Notes under the pieces: generated by a model
Told to the model about the DNA's origin: nothing
Database searches by the model: none
Seen by the model: only the letters and a program-made list of their open reading frames with translations
NCBI GenBank assembly: GCA_021323535.1
Contig: JAJONO010000005.1
Span: 53,330 to 117,329, forward strand
Source of the DNA: Bacteroidota bacterium
GTDB taxonomy: Bacteria > Bacteroidota > Bacteroidia > B-17B0 > Aurantibacillaceae
DNA: 64,000 nt
Reading direction: 5' to 3'
Part shown: piece by piece, positions 61,704 to 64,000 of the stretch
How the letters are laid out: every line of letters begins with the position of its first letter
Position numbering within the stretch: the stretch's first letter is position 1
Made by a program: the position numbers and the translations under genes

Positions 61704-61721
61704 TCCCGGTAATTATCGGGA
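61704..61721. repeat. TCCCGGTA-TATCGGGA palindrome (copy 2) with flanking hairpin
   Basis: The 18-bp palindrome differs from the copy at 53233-53250 only in its centre. Just after it, 61744-61750 pairs with 61754-61760 (GATAGCC/GGCTATC) to form a small perfect hairpin. GGCTATC also occurs at 61686-61692. Confidence 0.7.
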
Positions 61722-61765
61722 GAGGGGCTCGTGCCAATTATTCGATAGCCTCTGGCTATCATTAA

Positions 61766-61912
61766 TCATTTTCTGCCCGGGCACTTTTTACAGCGATCGC
61801 CTTTCTTGAATTCTTTACAACATTTTTTCTTTTTTTTGCAGCAATCGGCAAAAACACTGAGCGGACAGTTATTCTCGAAAAAATATACTTTTTTAGGTTG
61901 TTGCAGCTCCAT
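61766..61912 (-). CDS. 48-residue Cys/Lys-rich mini-protein
   Basis: A short minus-strand frame starts with ATG at 61912 and ends with TGA at 61766. The 48-residue product has seven cysteines (positions 16, 24, 25, 31, 32, 41, 44) and about fourteen lysines. The core runs ADCCKKKKKCCKEF and ends CKKCPGRK, so the cysteines form CC-x5-CC and CxxC patterns that could bind zinc, iron-sulfur or nucleic acid. The ATG is preceded by AAGG and by a TAATTTTA box (one mismatch). I recognise similar short CC/CKKCP proteins only vaguely from Bacteroidota and claim no function. Confidence 0.65.
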   Translation of the reverse strand: MELQQPKKVYFFENNCPLSVFADCCKKKKKCCKEFKKGDRCKKCPGRK

Positions 61913-61979
61913 ACCTTAAAATTAGCTGGTTAATTTAGTTTTTTAAATACCGTAAAAGCGGTAATTTCGAAGCGCAATT

Positions 61980-63071
61980 ATGCAGTTTGAACCTCTCCAT
62001 ACCTGGCTCCCCACAAAAAACGAACCACTGATCATTTCTGGTCCCTGTGGCGCCGAAAGCCTAGAACAACTTTTAACCACAGCTCGTCAGTTAAAAGAAA
62101 TAGATCGTGTTGCTTTGTTCCGTGCCGGAGTGTGGAAACCCCGCACCCGCCCCAACGCCTTTGAAGGCATGGGAGAAGAAGCCCTTATCTGGCTCCAGGA
62201 AGTAAAAAAACAATACGGATTTAAAATTACGGTTGAAGTTGCCAATGCTCAGCATACCGAATTAGCCCTTAAATATGGCGTTGATGTCCTCTGGATCGGC
62301 GCACGCACAACGGTGAATCCCTTCAGTGTGCAGGAAATAGCTGATGTGTTAAAGGGGGTTGATGTTCCCGTTATGGTCAAAAATCCGATTCATGCCGATT
62401 TACAATTATGGATCGGAGGCATTGAACGGGTTTATAACAGCGGAATAAAAAAAATTGCGGCTATTCATCGAGGTTTCCATTATTACGGAAAAACAAAATA
62501 CAGGAACAAGCCTATGTGGCCTCTTCCCATCGAATTGCGTACACAGTTTCCAGATCTTCCTATCATTGTTGACCCAAGTCATATCTGCGGCAACCGCGAA
62601 CTCATTCCGTTCATTGCGCAAAAAGCGCTCGATCTTGGCATGAATGGCTTAATGCTTGAATCTCATTACGATCCTTCTATTGCATTAAGCGACGCACAAC
62701 AACAACTTACTCCAAAGCAACTCAACGAACTTATTGGAAAATTAATTCTTCGTCAACCGAATACAGGCGACGCTGTAGTACTTGATAAACTTCAGCAGTT
62801 GAGGAGCATGATTGATGAAATAGATGACGAGCTCATTAATGTTTTAAAAAAACGCAACCAGGTTATTGAGCAGATTGGCTCCTATAAAAAAGAACATAAC
62901 ATTACTATTTTTCAGCTGGAACGCTGGCAGGAAATTTTGCGCACACGCGCTCAATGGGCCGAAAAACTTGGTATTTCAAGGATACATATCGAACGCCTCT
63001 GCCAATTATTACACGATGAAAGCATCAAGATCCAGAATGATGTGATGAACTCAAGGGATGTTGAGAGTTAA
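61980..63071 (+). CDS. Bifunctional DAHP synthase / chorismate mutase
   Basis: The 363-residue protein joins a type-I beta-like 3-deoxy-7-phosphoheptulonate synthase (about 1-265) to an AroQ chorismate mutase domain (about 270-360). Synthase motifs are IISGPCGAES, FRAGVWKPRTRPNAFEGMG, WIGARTTVNPF, VMVKNPIHAD, AAIHRGFHYYG, VDPSHICGNR and MLESHYDPSIALSD. The mutase has LRSMIDEIDDELI and a helical bundle. This fused form starts and diverts the shikimate pathway toward Phe/Tyr and is typical of Bacteroidota. A box TAATTTCG (one mismatch) lies just before the ATG. Chorismate it helps supply also feeds MqnA. Confidence 0.95.
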   Translation: MQFEPLHTWLPTKNEPLIISGPCGAESLEQLLTTARQLKEIDRVALFRAGVWKPRTRPNAFEGMGEEALIWLQEVKKQYGFKITVEVANAQHTELALKYGVDVLWIGARTTVNPFSVQEIADVLKGVDVPVMVKNPIHADLQLWIGGIERVYNSGIKKIAAIHRGFHYYGKTKYRNKPMWPLPIELRTQFPDLPIIVDPSHICGNRELIPFIAQKALDLGMNGLMLESHYDPSIALSDAQQQLTPKQLNELIGKLILRQPNTGDAVVLDKLQQLRSMIDEIDDELINVLKKRNQVIEQIGSYKKEHNITIFQLERWQEILRTRAQWAEKLGISRIHIERLCQLLHDESIKIQNDVMNSRDVES

Positions 63072-63139
63072 GAGCTTAGTGTTTAGTGTAATTTATTTTT
63101 CAAACTAACCACACAGAACTATTAACTATAAACCAATAA

Positions 63140-63943
63140 CTACTCGTGTATCGACATTACCGGTACGCTGGACACAAACGCTATTTTCTTGGTATGTGAT
63201 TCTGCAAAAAGATTATAAAAAACAGAGTGACGTTTACTTACAATCATGATCATATCGGAGTTTTTTTTGTTGACAAAATTCTTAATTCCGGTCTGCATAT
63301 CTTTTGAATCTATGATTTCAATTTTCTTTTCTGCTCCATTAAGAGTTACATCCAATATTCGCGGAACAAATAATTCATCTTCAGTTCTTACGTATAATAT
63401 GTCGGCAGAAGCCTTGAGCATTTTAGAAAGCCGGGAGATATGAGTCCTTACTTTTACCGACAGTTTTTCGCTGTTGTCTATTGCAAGAAGTAGTTTTTGA
63501 AATTTATGTTCGGTGTATCTTTCAGGAACAATGATCACCGGCGCGTCTATTTTGCCTGCAAGATCCACGCCATGGCTTCCATAAATAAATTTAGAGATTT
63601 TATCTCTGGCCTTTAATCCCATCACTGCGGCTTCAACCAGGTGTTTGCTGGTGAATTCCTTCAATGCTTTTTTCATAGAGCCACCTGAGACAAAAAGATT
63701 GATTTTCAATTTCGGAAATTGTTTTTGCAGTTCTTCCTGCTGGGCAATGAGTTTTTTTTCGCTTTGTTTCCTGTCGTTAGTGTAAGAAATTCCGTAAAGG
63801 CCCATGTTGGAGTGAATGATGGGAGCATCAAACATGCTGAACAATGTTAATTTACAGTTAAGTTTTTCTGCAAGCATGGCTGCATACTTACAGGCATTGA
63901 CCGAAGAGGGGGTAAAATCGGTTCCGGCAATAATTGTTTTCAT
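63140..63943 (-). CDS. Tandem-domain universal stress protein
   Basis: The 267-residue protein has two UspA-like domains. The first (about 1-140) starts MKTIIAGTDFTPSSVNACKYA and ends in the nucleotide-binding-type loop MGLKARDKISKFIYGSHG followed by PVIIVPE. The second (about 148-267) starts FQKLLLAIDNSEKLS and ends VPVMSIHE, with a weaker nucleotide loop. Double-domain USPs of this size are common in Bacteroidota and respond to starvation or stress; the ATP-binding state of domain 2 is doubtful. It is convergent with the DAHP synthase gene and is the last gene of the window. Confidence 0.9.
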   Translation of the reverse strand: MKTIIAGTDFTPSSVNACKYAAMLAEKLNCKLTLFSMFDAPIIHSNMGLYGISYTNDRKQSEKKLIAQQEELQKQFPKLKINLFVSGGSMKKALKEFTSKHLVEAAVMGLKARDKISKFIYGSHGVDLAGKIDAPVIIVPERYTEHKFQKLLLAIDNSEKLSVKVRTHISRLSKMLKASADILYVRTEDELFVPRILDVTLNGAEKKIEIIDSKDMQTGIKNFVNKKNSDMIMIVSKRHSVFYNLFAESHTKKIAFVSSVPVMSIHE

Positions 63944-64000
63944 TGGCTATTTGTGTATAGAATTTTCTACACAAACTTTGTTCCAGCATTCCGGGGTTCT

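Noticed and set aside
1..64000. CRISPR arrays, insertion sequences, prophage or defence genes
   Set aside because: No regularly spaced repeats, no transposase or integrase, no phage structural genes and no nuclease/helicase defence modules were seen.

Overview
The window reads as chromosomal DNA of a Bacteroidota bacterium. The evidence is several very large secreted proteins ending in type IX secretion (T9SS) sorting domains, a T9SS plug-family (DUF5103) gene, a DnaE polymerase with a built-in proofreading exonuclease domain, WG-repeat and TPR-SpoIIE proteins typical of the phylum, and many promoters with the phylum's TAnnTTTG -7 box. I cannot place it below phylum level. Most genes are housekeeping or cell-envelope genes. 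I see no prophage, insertion sequence, CRISPR array, rRNA operon or defence island.

Layout. 1-7.9 kb: a truncated tail-anchored protein, a WG-repeat protein, then minus-strand envelope genes (YitT, lipoprotein MsrB, DUF1573-VWA, UMF1 transporter, OmpA-like protein). 8-9.7 kb: rpsT, a yjdJ-yjdI-like pair, a decayed T9SS cargo gene and a small secreted protein. 9.9-19 kb: an alpha-oxoamine synthase, a 1490-residue alpha-2-macroglobulin-like protein, a small basic protein, two paralogous lipoproteins and a pirin with an export-like N-terminus. 19.3-26 kb: two tandem ~1090-residue beta-helix T9SS cargo proteins. 26-34.8 kb: a TPR-SpoIIE phosphatase, a small lipoprotein, malate:quinone oxidoreductase, tRNA-Val(UAC), a zinc-ribbon protein with NIF3, and PpiD. 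35-41.5 kb: the exonuclease-DnaE fusion, two peroxiredoxins and RNase HII. 41.6-47 kb: a membrane-anchored beta-propeller-like protein, PurM, MqnA and a lipid kinase. 47-57.7 kb: a secreted metallophosphatase, the T9SS plug-family protein, PlsY, glutamate-type dehydrogenase, a small membrane protein, YjjG and a 1050-residue T9SS cargo protein. 57.9-64 kb: a tight four-gene unit (DPP IV, sirtuin, CYTH protein, unknown), a 48-residue Cys/Lys-rich mini-protein, DAHP synthase-chorismate mutase and a double-domain universal stress protein.

How the genes work together. Four CTD-bearing cargo proteins and the plug-family protein point to an active T9SS. OmpA, PpiD, the VWA protein and the lipoproteins serve the envelope. 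MqnA (futalosine menaquinone route), Mqo and DAHP synthase-chorismate mutase (chorismate supply) fit a menaquinone-based respiratory chain. Two peroxiredoxins, MsrB and the universal stress protein cover oxidative and general stress.

The more unusual signals are small. Many TAnnTTTG boxes lie only 3-8 nt before start codons, suggesting leaderless mRNAs. There are dispersed palindromic repeats, one of which seems to have landed inside a signal-peptide coding region. An inverted repeat overlaps the tRNA-Val CCA end. The remains of a T9SS sorting domain survive in three reading frames. A Cys/Lys-rich mini-protein shorter than usual gene-calling cut-offs lies at 61766-61912. I did not find a clearly novel multi-gene system.
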